Assembly: GCA_009869945.1 (NCBI GenBank)
Contig: WIXG01000185.1
Span: 1 to 64,000 of the forward strand
Reading direction: 5' to 3'
DNA from: Mesaphorura yosii
Lineage: Eukaryota > Arthropoda > Collembola > Poduromorpha > Tullbergiidae
DNA length: 64,000 bases
Shown here: positions 29,474 through 41,285 of the stretch, piece after piece
How positions within the stretch are numbered: the first letter of the stretch is position 1
Layout: the number at the start of each line of letters is the position of its first letter
Program-made: the position numbers and the translations under genes
The notes under the pieces: model-generated
What the model saw: the letters and a program-made list of their open reading frames with translations, nothing else
The model's database searches: none
Told to the model about the DNA's origin: nothing

Positions 29474-29480
29474 TTTTATA
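29474..29480 (-). promoter_or_regulatory. TATA box of trypsin gene 1
   Basis: Minus-strand TATAAAA about 70 bp upstream of the ATG at 29403, the expected spacing for a short 5' UTR. Confidence 0.6.
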
Positions 29481-31420
29481 TGTCAAACTGTCAAGAGTAG
29501 CAGCTGTCTCACTTCGCACTGCAAATGTCACCCGCATACCGATTATGTCACTTGGAGATTCCATAAGTGCGTGCACCACAAACAAGCTCCAAGGGCACAT
29601 TAACGAATTACAGTGCAGTGCAGCTGGGAAATGCCGCGGATATTCCTAATCAGGCAGCATGATCGATTAAGTTTGCAAAAATGGGATGGCCGCCTGCTTT
29701 GTACCTTCTGTGACAACCCAATTTGGGGAATCTCAAGAGTTCTCGCGTATTTCGATTAGGATTATCCAGCTTTATCGCATCTTTGTAAACGTAGTACAGA
29801 ATTGAACAGAAGTACATTGAAATTTGTCCAAATGGGCAATGGAAGAAAGCTTAGGCCAAAGGTCAGTTGGCGTATAAGCAGTTAAGGAATCGGATATCTG
29901 CCTGTATCTGTGCATATCATTTTCCGGAAAGGCAAGTGGATACACATATTTTTCCCTTTGTCGAATGGGTCAGTCGTAATGCACAATTCCATGAAGGAGC
30001 GTCAATGACTCAGTCGTCGGTGGTTTGCCGTTTGGCACTTGTCTGCGCCACAGCATGCCGAGTTAACGCCAAGCCAGTCGCTTTTCGCTTGATAGAAGTG
30101 TTGCGCTGATGTGCAGAAATTGGTGAGAATTTCTTGCTGCTGCTGCGAAGTTGAAACATTTAATTGTAATTGCGCTCGATGCTCGAGCTCATCATTCGTC
30201 AAGCACCCCGTTAAACTGATTTGTCCTGCATGCGACGAGCACGTGAACACCAAACCAGTCAACAAGTTTTTTGCACACCCGCTCGTGTTTGTGTGAAGTG
30301 GAATGTTGTTAAATGTCCAATATTCAGCTGAAAAGTCATTGAAGAAGATGAAAAGCAGCTTGAAGCATAAGCTACAGATACGTTGAATGCAAATACATGT
30401 TAATGCTTTGCGTTCTCTGGCTGACGTTGACGTAAGCTGATGGCTCGAGTTCGTGGAAAGTGCGCAATCCTTCCAATAAAATCGGGTTCAGGCTAACAAC
30501 CTGTTGAACTGCTGAACCATTTGGATTTGGGATGAGGATACTTCCTCGTAGTTCGTATCTGAGGCACTGACAGCTGTGGAGCTCAATAAATAAACCCTTC
30601 ATGGACCCTTGAAGCCGAGCTGGTGTCCTTCCATCTCCATCTTAACAAAAAATTAGTTGAAAGTCGAAGCCGCAGTTCAGGATTCAATGTCAAATGAACT
30701 GTCAACTTGCCACAATGTAAGCAACATTCAAGCCAAGTCATGTTGAACATGATTAAGTTTCCTTCACATGTAATCGAGAAACATGCCGAGATGATTCTTG
30801 CGATAGGTCAAAGGTCACACGCAATTTCCTATAGCACATAGTAGTAATTCCAATCGTCACTGTTACCAACGAGAATAAATTGGCAACGGGAGAATCACTC
30901 CATCTACACCCATATTGTATTTCATTGTTGCGGCTCTTTCTTGCCTGCTATCTTTCGGCAGTAGTCGGGTTCTGCATTTCAATCTTCTGGTCGAGTCAGT
31001 CGGAGCGGAATGCACAAATATAAAACCGTGTGTTTGTCGGATCTCCGCTTCGGTGTGAGCGGGAACTGAGTTTGTTGAGGATTGTAGACTGTCTGGATTC
31101 ATAATTTCTACTATAATTTCTACAATAAGTTGTGATGTAAATTGCAATCGACTACAAAAAGGTTGGAGTGGCTACATTGTGGTGGATTGACTGTCATAAG
31201 TTGTCACCTGATTCTGGCTCGAGGAGTTTATATTCGCTAAACAAACCGGTAAGTTTGAGAGTAGATCCCGTCGGTCAGACATTTTACCCACTCGGGCAAC
31301 CCGGCAACTTTGCCATGTCCAGTGATATTTACAATTCTCTTTTCAGGTTCATACATTTCCAGAGAAAATAAGCACTAATTATCAGCCGCCTCCTCTACTT
31401 GGGTTTAATCGAATTCCATC
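29481..31420. other. intergenic, with one weak Cys-rich open frame
   Basis: About 1.9 kb without a firm gene. The plus frame 30111-30296 contains VKLICPACDEHVNTKPV, reminiscent of the first CPxC knuckle of a LITAF domain, but no membrane segment or second knuckle follows; the minus strand is open too. Frames at 30372-30602 and 30863-31147 (-) have no motif. Confidence 0.35.
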
Positions 31421-32445
31421 ATGAATGAAATAATGAGCCCAGCTAAGCCGCATAAATCTTGTACAGCATGTTTTCCCATAAACTACTAATGCATACAGAA
31501 TTCGGTTTCCTAATACTGAACTTGCATCTTATCTCAGACGCACTGGTTTTAAAGGGCGACAAGTTGCAGAACTTACAACAACTGCTCAAACCGATTCCGT
31601 CTTCACCAAAACCGAAGCTTGAAGTAGTTCAAAGTGGCCAGGATTCTGGGAAGGCCGAAGAAGACACCGAATTAAAAGCTGCTGTAGAAGTTTTCGTTGA
31701 GGAAATCCATAAGGGATGCAAAGTATCTGGATGGGCTTCTCAACCGCAAGCGAAGAAAGCTGGACCGTTGCCGACTCAGCTGACTCTTCCAACTTCGACA
31801 GTCCAAGCCCAGTCGGATGCACTGAATGAGTTTCCAGCACTCGGGGACTCAATGGTTGAGTCGAGTAAGAAGGGTCGACCAAGAAGTCAAGACGCCCCCG
31901 CGAAGAAGATTGAGGCAACAAAATCGAATTTCAACGAGATCGTTGAGAAACTGCGTCAGATATGCAAGCCTACTGGATCCAGTTCGCAACAGGACGTGAG
32001 GAAAAATGGACCGAACGCCCCGAAGAAGGCATCGCCAGCTTCTGTGGTTCAATCGGATTCGAAAAACAACACCAAGTCTACACCAACACTCGGAGGTTCA
32101 AGTACCGAGTCGTGTGGGGAGGCGAGACCGCCAGTTCGAAATGGCTCTACGTCTAAGCCTAAGCGTAGCCTTCGGCCTCCAACAACGTACAACGCGGGAG
32201 GATACTCGAGATCCGCACGCGGTTGGGCATCGGAATACGTTTTGTTAGGTATTCGTGAGCCACATGCTATAAGCGATCAAGTGATCAAGGCGGTTGCCGA
32301 GAAGAAGTTACCACGGCTGCCACCGACTCCTTGTGGTGAAAATGATCCTGGAAAGCCACCTCTGCCTCCGAACTGCCATGCAAAGGCTAAGGCTAAGAAG
32401 GCGTTGAAGTTAAAGGTTTCGAAGACCAAGAAGGGTAACGGCTAG
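31421..32445 (+). CDS. basic, probably disordered protein
   Basis: Proposed exons join(31421..31460, 31538..32445), about 315 residues, starting MNEIMSPAKPHKS. The large exon is certain as an open frame; the first exon uses a GTACAG donor (a second donor at 31470 also keeps frame). Sequence is Lys/Pro/Ser/Gln-rich with low complexity, ending in a strongly basic tail (KAKAKKALKLKVSKTKK). One compact stretch, GYSRSARGWASEYVLLGIRE, may be structured. No domain recognised. Composition suggests a nucleic-acid-binding or scaffold role, which is inference. Confidence 0.55.
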
Positions 32446-34722
32446 GCAAGGAAAAGAAAATAGTACTTCGCAAGCGTTTGAGGGTGATCCTTGCTGACCT
32501 GAATGTCGGCGATGAGAAAAACGAAGAAACAATTTCCAATTAAATGTAAATTTGCTTTGTATTTTGTACATAACGTTAATTCTCCCAAAATCAAATGTTT
32601 ATCTGGAATATTTCTGATATCTGTTGCTGAAATTAAATGAAGATTGGCATTTGAATAAAAGCGTATGTCAAATATGTTGTGCTCCATTGCCATTGTGATA
32701 AAGCTGGCCTAGACCCAGAAGTGTTCTCAAATCAGGGTCCGCTCTTTGTTTTCTTTTTCATTCCTGCTCTCAATCCGGAAACCTTCACCAAGTTCAAGGC
32801 TCTTGGCACGATACAAAAGGCTGTTGGGTAATGAACATGTGTCTCATCTTATAAAGAATGCGAAGTATTCTCTGCGTTCGCTTTCGTTAGCCGTGTTCTT
32901 AACGCGATGAGCAGGCCACACATAAACAATTTAACCCGGTCCATGCCTGCCTGGCCTTGGGCTGAATTGCATTCAGCACTGAACTGGAACTTGGCTCGTG
33001 CATTATGCAAATGATGTCATGCGAAGCTGGAAAAGTTGTTGACGAGATCCGAGATTTAAAAATAAGACGTCCATTCCGGTCAGGTCTGGCTGAGATTAAA
33101 AAGACGAGATTCTTGATCGACTTGAAGTTGTTGATGACGTTCGTCCAAAGGTTACTTGGATTTTTAGGGCCGCTTCTTTACAGCTGCCCCGCCTCCATCA
33201 CGTTTCCTCTACAGACCAGCTTCAGTTGAAGCAGAGGCACAAAAGGAGAAAAGGCGAATAAAATGTACGAGTTTCTTGAGTCTGGTGCTGCTGAGGTAAA
33301 AAACATTTCTGTGAATTTCTTCTGCCGTTCTCTGGTCTGTATAAATTCTTGGGTAGCTCGAGACTGGTCATCCAGTGTTCAACTTATATTCCAGTCTTCA
33401 GCTCATTCTCGTTTTCATTCTCGTCCTCGTTCACATTGCATTTTGCAACTTGTCTAGCGGTCGCACTTGTTTTGACTGATCTTTCCTTCACGTCTGTCTT
33501 CTGCATTCTGTACCGTACACTCGCTTGCAGTGCAGCTCAACAAAGAGAGACCGAGCAAGATCATCTTTGTCCTCACTCTGTGCATTTTCTTGATTACCTG
33601 ATCATTTATTTTTGAGGCTATGGTCTAAAAACTCTTGTGTGTCGATGAAGAGTGTCGGATTTCGGATTCAAGAAACTTTTCGCCTTTACATTACTCTCAG
33701 GTACGTAACTCCTTCATTAGCGCGTTATTGCGTCCCTGATTGAGTGTTTCATGGGCTAATTGCGCTGTCCTTTTCCAAACTGCGCAGACTTGACAAAAAC
33801 CTCCAAACCCGCAAAGGGAGTCGACAAGGAAACTCAGGCAATCGGCTAGAACTCTGCGTGCTCACACAACTCCACCACGTACCCTGAATTGGCTCTTCTC
33901 GGAATCGGTCATCGGAACGGTTCAACCTAATCAGTGGTAAGCCATCCGGTTCACCCGAACTCACCATTTCAGGGCCCATATGTGCTGTATTCTACTTGCT
34001 CTCTCTCTCTCGCGTACGAAATCATTGGGAAAAGAGATCACACTCTCTTGCATTGAGCTTCGACGCAAGTGCATTCATGACAAGATGCATTTAGCATAGT
34101 ACCAGCCAAGGCTTTCGGCATATGGCGAAATGTGAACATTTCCACGTCGTCGTCGTCTGAACTTTGTAACCGTCATGCAGCGATGCGATGAGGTGGAATC
34201 AGATTTATTCTGATCGACAATCAAACGAGAAGTGGATTGAGTAAAGAAAGAAGAAGAACCAGAATTAGGCTCATAAAAAATAGAGAATTAATAACGAGAG
34301 GAAAAAAACAAGTTTTCTCAAGGAAAACTTGTACTGTAATTGTATTGCTTCATAAAGTCGCCTCTTGTCTTGTCGAGCGAGATGGTTTCTTCCATTCTTC
34401 AATCAAAGTCGCAGCGCAATGCAGTGACAGAATTCCAATTAATTCATGCATGCATTCGTGAGGCAGACAGGAACGGACGGACGACGTGCCGATGCATTTA
34501 AACCGCGTCTCGGGCTGTGTAATTCCGTTCGCGACCGAGTCAGGTTGTCTGAGAAATTAGACGCCTAGATTCTAACTAAAGTCACCTTGAATGACCGACT
34601 AAGATGCTGTCCTTCTCTTTCCAGAAACACCAAAGTGTCTTCAGCCGTGTGGGAAACTTAAATAAGACCGAGTACCAAATTGATCATCTTGCATTCCAAC
34701 CAGACTTAAATAAGCAATCAAA
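32446..34722. other. intergenic / untranslated sequence
   Basis: 2.3 kb without a supported gene: 3' UTR of the basic-protein gene, then low-evidence frames and a CT microsatellite near 33998-34012. The final part is probably the 5' UTR of the small gene starting at 34723. Confidence 0.45.
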
Positions 34723-35049
34723 ATGGTTCAAGGAGAGAAACAACAAGGAGCTATCATGTCAATGGGTGGGTCGGGAAGGGCCAGCGACCCTTCAGCAAGG
34801 TAAATGCAATGACATCGCAAGACACACGAGCCCATTGCCGAAAGGCAAACTAAGAATTTTTGCTAATCCTTTAATTCTTGTTGCAATTACAGAAAAGCTG
34901 GCTTTGACGCGGTTCAAAGCCAATTCAGCAACAGCGGCAGCGGCAACAAAGGTCAGGCCCAATCTGGCCAGCAACAACAAGGTCAATACGGAAGTTGGGG
35001 TCCAGTCTTCAAGAACAAGTCGAATTTTGCTGAAATGCACTGGTGCTAG
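34723..35049 (+). CDS. small Q/N/G/S-rich protein, 77 aa
   Basis: Exons join(34723..34799, 34893..35049). From MVQGEKQQGAIMSMGG the frame crosses a GT-AG intron (92 nt) to AGFDAVQSQFSNSGSG, a Gln-rich run, and a distinctive end FKNKSNFAEMHWC followed by TAG. A longer frame in another register (34604-35071) reads through the intron and is less convincing. No signal peptide. The pattern is that of a small disordered protein with a conserved-looking terminus; function unknown. Downstream AATAAA at 35666-35671 would give a 620-nt 3' UTR. Confidence 0.5.
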
Positions 35050-35843
35050 ACCATCGATCGCCAGTGACTAAGTGGGACATCGACATCTCTTGTCTTACGT
35101 CTTCTTAACATCATAACATCAATCAAGCATCAGTATATTGTATAGAATTTAGTCTACTAACCCCAACAAGCATGCCAATTCATTATCAATCCAAGCCTTC
35201 ATAAGCTACTAACATTCTGGTCGTTATCTTAGTCTTAATCTGACCCACCATCCTTCGATTCGCACTGGACTTTAGCCCCTGACGACGAGGAATTTGGATA
35301 TTATGACGAGGGATTAACGTTGCTCTCTGATTTATTGCCAGTTTCTTAAGTCAGGAGATGAAACCACGCGAGAAGCACATTTTGAGACAAGGAAATGAGA
35401 TCAGCATCCAGTTATTCGCTATCTGTTATGACTTATGACTAACATGCATAAGCAAAGCACTACAATTAAGCTTACTATTGTGGTTAGTACTCGGGATTAA
35501 TTTTAGTACGTTCCCCACACAAAACGTGGCTTTCATTTTAAAGTCTAATCCGGTCTTAGCGTACCTGTAGCCTGTAAGTCACTAATAATTAAGAGCACGA
35601 GGCACATGCACATAACATTAACTCAGAATCAATAAGTTATGAATGAAAATACTAATGCAAAACAAAATAAAAACATGCAAAACGGTAAAATGGAGCAAGA
35701 GGCCATGATGCAAGATTTTGCTAACAGTTCAATTTAATTTAGATTATTAGGAATGTGAACACATGCCGAGGTTTTGCACTTTGGAAATTTTTGCATAGGG
35801 GTTAGGATTAGTTTGCTTAAAAATTTATACGTGTGGGCTTTAC
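35050..35843. other. 3' UTR and convergent intergenic sequence
   Basis: AT-rich, no open frame of note. Contains a plus-strand AATAAA at 35666-35671. Confidence 0.5.
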
Positions 35844-36845
35844 TTAAATGGTTTCCTTAAGCTGTTCAAGGAGGTCCAACCCAGTTGACCAGCGCTTGAC
35901 GTGTGCTCGCACCTTGATATCGAAACCACGATAAGCACAGTTGCGGATAATTTCATCCAAAGCTTCTCCAGCACGAACGTAGACATAATCACGACGGGCG
36001 AGGCGAAGAGCAGGGCAGAGATCAGAAGCTCCATCGCAGATGAAATGTGTTCGCTCGAACGGATCAAATGCATCCATAAAATCAATGAGCGCTGTTCCTT
36101 TGCAGAATCCACCACCACAGACCGGGCACAGAGGGTCTGGGTTTGGGTTTTCTGTCAAGACGATGTCGTGTCTTGAGGCACTAACTTCAGCGTGGTCGGC
36201 GATGATGACGTTGGCATTAACGGCTGGCTTCAAGCTTGTCAGGCGGGCGTGAATAAACAGGTCATTTGAGGTGTCGGATAGGATCAACAGCCGTGAAGCA
36301 GCATATTTATTCAGGAATTTCTGAATTTTGGTCAGTGGTTGCTCGATTTCTGGAGCACAAAAGTACAATCGACGAATCAACACTAATCAGTTATATGAAT
36401 GCGATCAAACCATCTTGTCATGAAAGCAATGATCGTGAGCTCACCCAAGACCGTATTAAACTTAGCGGCTTCTTCCAAAATGGTGTCTGGCTTCACTCCT
36501 TGTGCGATAACATGATCAACCAGAGTCTGTCCATGTTGCTTCCAATTAAATTCCAAATTCAGAGAGTTTTCACTGGTTGAAACATTGCGACGTTCCGCGA
36601 GTAAGTCTCTGAAGATCCGTTCTGAGTCACGAGTGACAATTGTACCGTCAAAGTCGAAGATGAAGAGCTGGCGCTGACGTTGACGAATTTTCTATGAACA
36701 TTAAGGTGGTGCACATTAGCACACTTCTTTCATGGATTATTAAAACATCTCTACGAACAAATTAGTACCATTCGGAAAAGCTTACCATTTTGGAACCACA
36801 CAGACGAGAACAAAGTCCAGAATTTCCAGATTTATGGCACGGCAT
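35844..36845 (-). CDS. PHOSPHO2: PHOSPHO-type HAD phosphatase (PHOSPHO1/2 family)
   Basis: Exons join(35844..36349, 36445..36691, 36786..36845), 270 residues. HAD-family motifs: I, FIFDFDGTIV (nucleophile Asp and +2 Asp); II, LLILSDTSNDLF; the family Cys segment LCPVCGGGFCKG with the motif III Lys; and IV, HFICDGASDLCPALRL, matching the GDGANDxCP signature of PHOSPHO1/2. Family members hydrolyse phosphoethanolamine/phosphocholine (PHOSPHO1) or pyridoxal 5'-phosphate (PHOSPHO2); which applies here cannot be told. In motif IV the usual GDGAND is CDGASD, with the metal-binding Asp kept. The first exon (MPCHKSGNSG..., Cys-rich) adds 20 residues before the HAD core. Confidence 0.88.
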
Positions 36846-38124
36846 GCTGCAGAAGGTGGAATTTCTTACTTGAAGTAAAATGTCACTTGAAACAATTTGG
36901 TCCGGACTCCGGAATTAATTATTGTGTATTAATTAAATTATTTATTCAGAATTAACTTGTTGAATTGGATACGCCCAAATTCGCCGAAGTGTAATTTGAA
37001 ATTCACAAAATTTTCGTGCAGAGCAATGCAGTATTGAGAGCAAAATGCAGAAGACAAGACCTGATCACAATGCGCGTGGAGGATCGATAGCATGATGTGT
37101 AAGCTTCCATTATCGAACTTCGAGTTGATGTGTCTGGAGATTGTAATTCTGAGAACGATTCGCTTATCGCGCCTGACCTTAGGAGGCACGCGTAGCGTTT
37201 GAGAAATTACAATCTCCTTTCATGAGAGGCTCAAAATCGTTTTGAGGACAATGCAGAGCTAGAGGCCTGCATTCCTCTATGTGAGGCGAATGCATTCGAG
37301 TGGAGGGAATTGATTCTGCCCAGTGGGATTCGTTTTAATTACGAGGACTTAGGTCTCTGTAGTATTTATATTTGTAGCCGATCAGTTTGATAAAATTAAC
37401 ACAAACCTGTCCGACTTCGGATGACAGGTCACCGGAACAGGTTTTTGAAGGGTTCAGCTTGGACACTTTGTAGCGCCTACTTAACTTAAACTAATCAACC
37501 AATTTATTCCTTCATGTCTGCAAGTGGCAAACTCATTAGAACACAAAATGTTCTCGTCGCATCGTCACTGTGCGTCTATCCCAGAATGGGCTAAGGCACA
37601 GTCGCCTACAAATTGTATGGTATTCGAGTATTTCTTCCTGGTCACAAAGATCTCTGGTTAGATTGTCACGTCTGTAAATCATGCAGACTTCATCAGGCGA
37701 AATTCACAATTCTGAATACTTTGACTGATATCTGCGACTGAATTCAACAAATCAGCCAGCATTGCAACATACATTCGACGGCTTATCTCAATAAGCCATA
37801 AATTCCCCAAGCACTTCACATTAAAAGCAGTCTCGGTCATAGCTCATCGTCTCTTCGTAATGCTGTACAAGCTTCACGCTGGAGCTGATGTCATGTAAAA
37901 TACCCACACACCAGCTAGGCTGAGGGAATTCACCATTGAGTCATATGTTCCAAGTTCTCATTGAATTTTCCAGTTTCCTTTGCGAGGAAATTGAATTTTC
38001 AGCCCCAGGATGATGCCCATTAAATTTCCCCGGGCGATGATCCAATGTTGCACCCAGACGTCTATTCTATTCATCCTGACATCTGAATGTACGATCGGCA
38101 TTAAGCCCGGAGGACCCAGTTAAG
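36846..38124. other. intergenic, nothing recognised
   Basis: 1.3 kb between the phosphatase and the promoter of trypsin gene 2. The minus frame at 36938-37189 has no motif or splice support. Confidence 0.5.
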
Positions 38125-38132
38125 TATAAAAA
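38125..38132 (+). promoter_or_regulatory. TATA box of trypsin gene 2
   Basis: TATAAAAA 124 bp upstream of the ATG at 38256. Confidence 0.6.
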
Positions 38133-38255
38133 GTCCAAGATCAAACCCAAACCGGTATCATTCGCCGCCACCGGCCACAGTCTCAGAGTACCTGATTTGC
38201 CAAGGCTCGAGAAGAATTGTGCCAGATTCCTCCAATTTAAAAAAATTCATTAACC

Positions 38256-39391
38256 ATGAACACTGCCATTTTTTTAATATTCGCTCTGCTCGGGGTTGCT
38301 TCAGGTAAAATATCGATAACGATATGCGTTTCTCTTGTAGAATAATTTATTGTTTCTTTGCCTAGCTTCTCCATTGGTGAAACGAGATGCTTCCACTTTC
38401 ATTGTTGGCGGGGTTGAAGCGCGTAAAATTTTCACTGATTAATAAATTGGTGGTGGATTCCACTCAAAATGACGGCCGACCTTCCTCTTTCCTTTTCCAG
38501 GTCGTGGAGAGTTTCCATACATAGTTCAAGTTCAATTCGGGTCTGGCCACTGGTGTGGAGGCTCAATCATCAACGAAAACTGGATTCTCACCGCCGCACA
38601 TTGCTCTTCCTACCAACCCAGCTCCTATAACGTTGTTGCTGGTCAGCACGATTTGCGAGTCACCGAAAGCCAAGAACAACGGCGCTCCATCGAAAGAATT
38701 GTGAGACATCCAAACTACAACGGGTACTAGAAAACAAGCCTTATCACAGATTGGAATCGATGTTTTTGAAATCTTAAGCCAAGAATTTCGTTGATCTTGT
38801 TTCCTGCTCCATTTCCAGGAACACACTCGTCCACGACGTGGCTGTATGGAAAGTCAACTCTCCGTTTACCTTCAATGAGTTCGTCCAGCCCATCGCAATG
38901 GCTCGGACCGAATTCACAGCACGTAAGAAAATGAAACCAATTGCCATTTGAAACCAAGACCAACAAACGAATAATTGTCATTCTGCTCTCAGAAAACGTG
39001 GACGTTGCTGGATGGGGTGACCTGGAGTATTTGGGAGCTTCTCCCACCGTGCTCATGCGCGTTACCGTGCCATCGGTTGAGTTCGAAGAGTGCAAGAGGC
39101 TCAATGCCCAGAATCCCAGCCTTCCTCCCGTTGTTGCAGGCATGATCTGTGCCGGTGTTGGTGAGAAGGACAGCTGCAGTGGAGACTCTGGCGGCCCACT
39201 CGTTGACGGAAATACACTAGTCGGTGTTGTCTCATGGGGCTATCGTAAGTTTGGGTTTCTCAAAAATTTTGTACTCTTGTCTTTCTATTAATTGTGCCTT
39301 CTTCCGAGCAGAATGCGCACGCGTCGGATTTCCAGGAGTTTATGCTGATGTTGCTTACTACTACGATTGGATTTCACAAAATGTTGCCTAA
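38256..39391 (+). CDS. trypsin-like serine protease 2
   Basis: Six exons join(38256..38304, 38366..38422, 38501..38723, 38819..38922, 38993..39244, 39312..39391), 254 residues. Signal peptide MNTAIFLIFALLGVASG, propeptide with a KR pair, mature start IVGGVEARRGEFPYIVQV. Triad complete: His in TAAHC, Asp in HDVAVWKV, Ser in CSGDSGGP; S1-base Asp ([10 protein letters not shown]) predicts trypsin specificity. Shared with the 28.3 kb gene: intron phases 1-1-2-1-1, a 57-nt exon 2 and an 80-nt exon 6, and NVDVAGWGDLEYLGASPTV versus [19 protein letters not shown]. The two are clearly paralogues in opposite orientation. Confidence 0.93.
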
Positions 39392-39505
39392 GAGGGGGAC
39401 GATACAACGAGAACGACTGGCACTTGGAACTTTTCAAAGTCACCCACAGCGAATTAGATTCTTTTGCTTTAGTACCTTTAACTGTAATACAAATATAAGT
39501 TAAAT

Positions 39506-39511
39506 AATAAA
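39506..39511 (+). terminator. polyadenylation signal of trypsin gene 2
   Basis: AATAAA 115 nt after the stop. The minus-strand signal of the next, convergent gene (39641-39646) is 130 bp away. Confidence 0.55.
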
Positions 39512-39792
39512 TGGACTTCCATTCATACACATCTCTACCAGTTCCTTGAAGCATTCTATGATAAATCAACATCATTAGAGCATCATCAATAAGAAAGAAT
39601 TCGCACTCCAAGATAACGGATTACTCTCCCCGACGTTGTCTTTATTTGTGACAAATCAAGAATACAATTAAAATTTGAAGTTAATCTTGAAATATAATCT
39701 TAATCTTAATCTATTCACCACTGCGACGAGAACCCTAACTGCACCACTGGACTCGATGCTGACATGGACACGCTGCTTACTCTCAGCTCACC

Positions 39793-40253
39793 TCAGTAAA
39801 AACCTGGAATCAAGAAGGAGAGGGATTACTTGCTGTACTTTTGCAAAGTGTAGAAATCTAATAAAGATGCTAGGGGTCGTGTACTTACTTACTTACCGCT
39901 GAACCAGGTAGGCTTGTACTCAATGACGGGGGCTGGTAGACAGTAGCCACTAATGTTACGTGATCCAGGGGCTGCTGTAGTTGATGGAGATCGTTTGAAT
40001 GCATTTCGGATGAAGTCATAGCCTCCTTTGACGACGTATACAAAGTCATTCTTCACACTTTTGTATGTTTCTTTGACATCAAACCTCTGCAAAGAGTACA
40101 GAGCACAGTGTAAACGTAGGGCAACTAAAAGTCAACGGTTTGGAGAAGGAGCTCCTTTAACTCGATTAACGTACCATCGACATGACCAATCGGTCCAATG
40201 ATGACCAGCAAACCTACCACTGCTATCAGGCCAATGCACACTTTGAATGCCAT
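39793..40253 (-). CDS. small secreted protein, about 105 aa
   Basis: Exons join(39793..39803, 39897..40086, 40137..40253). The first encodes a hydrophobic leader (MAFKVCIGLIAVVGLLVI) consistent with a signal peptide or anchor. The middle exon reads RFDVKETYKSVKNDFVYVV and KGGYDFIRNAFKRSP, then ISGYCLPAPVIEYKPTWF, and the last adds only FY before TGA. The middle exon is convincing. The exon 1 to 2 junction is weak: the phase-0 donor is GTTGAC, whereas the better donor at GTACGT breaks the frame. The exon 2 donor is repeated as GTAAGTAAGTAAG. AATAAA on the minus strand at 39641-39646. No family recognised; amphipathic Lys/Phe content could suit a secreted peptide. Confidence 0.5.
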
Positions 40254-40843
40254 ATTTCCAGAAACTTAAGCTTCGACACGTACGACTTTGGGCAAGAAAA
40301 ATTTCTGAAGTTGAAGTTGGAGGAGTTCGCTTCCTTTACAGTTAACAGCAAGAAAACGTTTGCGGATATGAACTGTGAAGTGAACATTCAATGCAGTGCC
40401 AGGATACATGCAGTGCCTGCCGTTGGTGTGTACGTGATGCCAGCTTCCAACTCAGCACAGTCATGGGTCCAGTTTTTTCTAGAACAAGACAAAATTCTAG
40501 GAAATGTCATCGCCTGATTTGTCTACTTCCACAATTGGCCGACGACCGAGCAAAGGCAAGCGTATGGGAGCACAGTTCTTTCCTCCTACTGCACTGAGCA
40601 CTGCCGAGGTTAACGAGCTGGTTCTAATTTCATATCGCCCCAAATCGCAAGAAGGAAAGTTCATTGACTGGTTCAAGATTCAACTTTGTTCGAAATTACT
40701 ATGCATTGCAATCGAAATACCCACAATGAAAGATGAGACGGTCAAATGTGACTTTGGAGTAGTAAACTTAATTTTATTAATACAAAATGCATCTTCTCTA
40801 AATCAAAAAATAAATTTTATAATCTGAAGGTCTGATGCGGTGA

Positions 40844-41131
40844 CTATCGCAGGCAGTCATAATGCATTTGTTTCTTCACTTCCTCGGGCAACCTCCTAAC
40901 TTGAAGTACCGTGGAACAATAGTGGGCTAGCTTGGCGGCGTACCTGCGCGGGGAAGGTAGACTGATTAGACCGATATGATTGTAATACAAATGGCAACGC
41001 TTGTACGCGAATGTCTGCAACTGACGCAGGTCCCAATTTGAATCATTGTGTATGACGTGTGATGAGTAGTTTATACAACCCACAGAAGCTTTGTTTTTTG
41101 CACACACATTTTCTTCAGCAAAAGCTACCAA
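40844..41131 (-). CDS. possible terminal exon with BC-box/SOCS-like end
   Basis: Open frame ending in YAAKLAHYCSTVLQVRRLP then EEVKKQMHYDCLR and TAG at 40844-40846. The spacing L-x3-C-x2-V followed by LP resembles the elongin-binding BC box and the start of a Cul5 box found at C-termini of SOCS-box E3 adaptors. Upstream part: DLRQLQTFAYKRCHLYYNH. No ATG is evident, so an acceptor near 41115 and further 5' exons would be needed; none was found. A minus-strand AATAAA lies at 40773-40778. Confidence 0.3.
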   Translation of the reverse strand: MVAFAEENVCAKNKASVGCINYSSHVIHNDSNWDLRQLQTFAYKRCHLYYNHIGLISLPSPRRYAAKLAHYCSTVLQVRRLPEEVKKQMHYDCLR

Positions 41132-41148
41132 CAGAAACTTTGTTACGA

Positions 41149-41285
41149 TTGCACCTATTATTATCTATTATACCTTAATTCTGATCTTACTGTACTGCCA
41201 CCATCTACTGGAGGTTATAGTTGTTAAAAGAAGTCGAGTAAAGTTAATACGTTAACTATAATTTTAAAAAAAAATAATAGGTGCA
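41149..41285. repeat. foldback element with 13-bp terminal inverted repeats
   Basis: TGCACCTATTATT at 41149-41161 is the exact reverse complement of AATAATAGGTGCA at 41273-41285. Between them a second short pair (TTATAGTT / AACTATAA) also inverts. No coding capacity; size and structure resemble a tiny MITE-like foldback, or may be chance. Confidence 0.35.

Noticed and set aside
30002..30296. Possible LITAF domain (CPACDEHVNTK)
   Set aside because: Second Cys knuckle and the membrane-inserting segment are absent, and the opposite strand is open as well; kept only as a remark.
40182..40517. 111-codon plus-strand frame
   Set aside because: Runs opposite the signal-peptide exon of the minus-strand secreted protein and has no motif.
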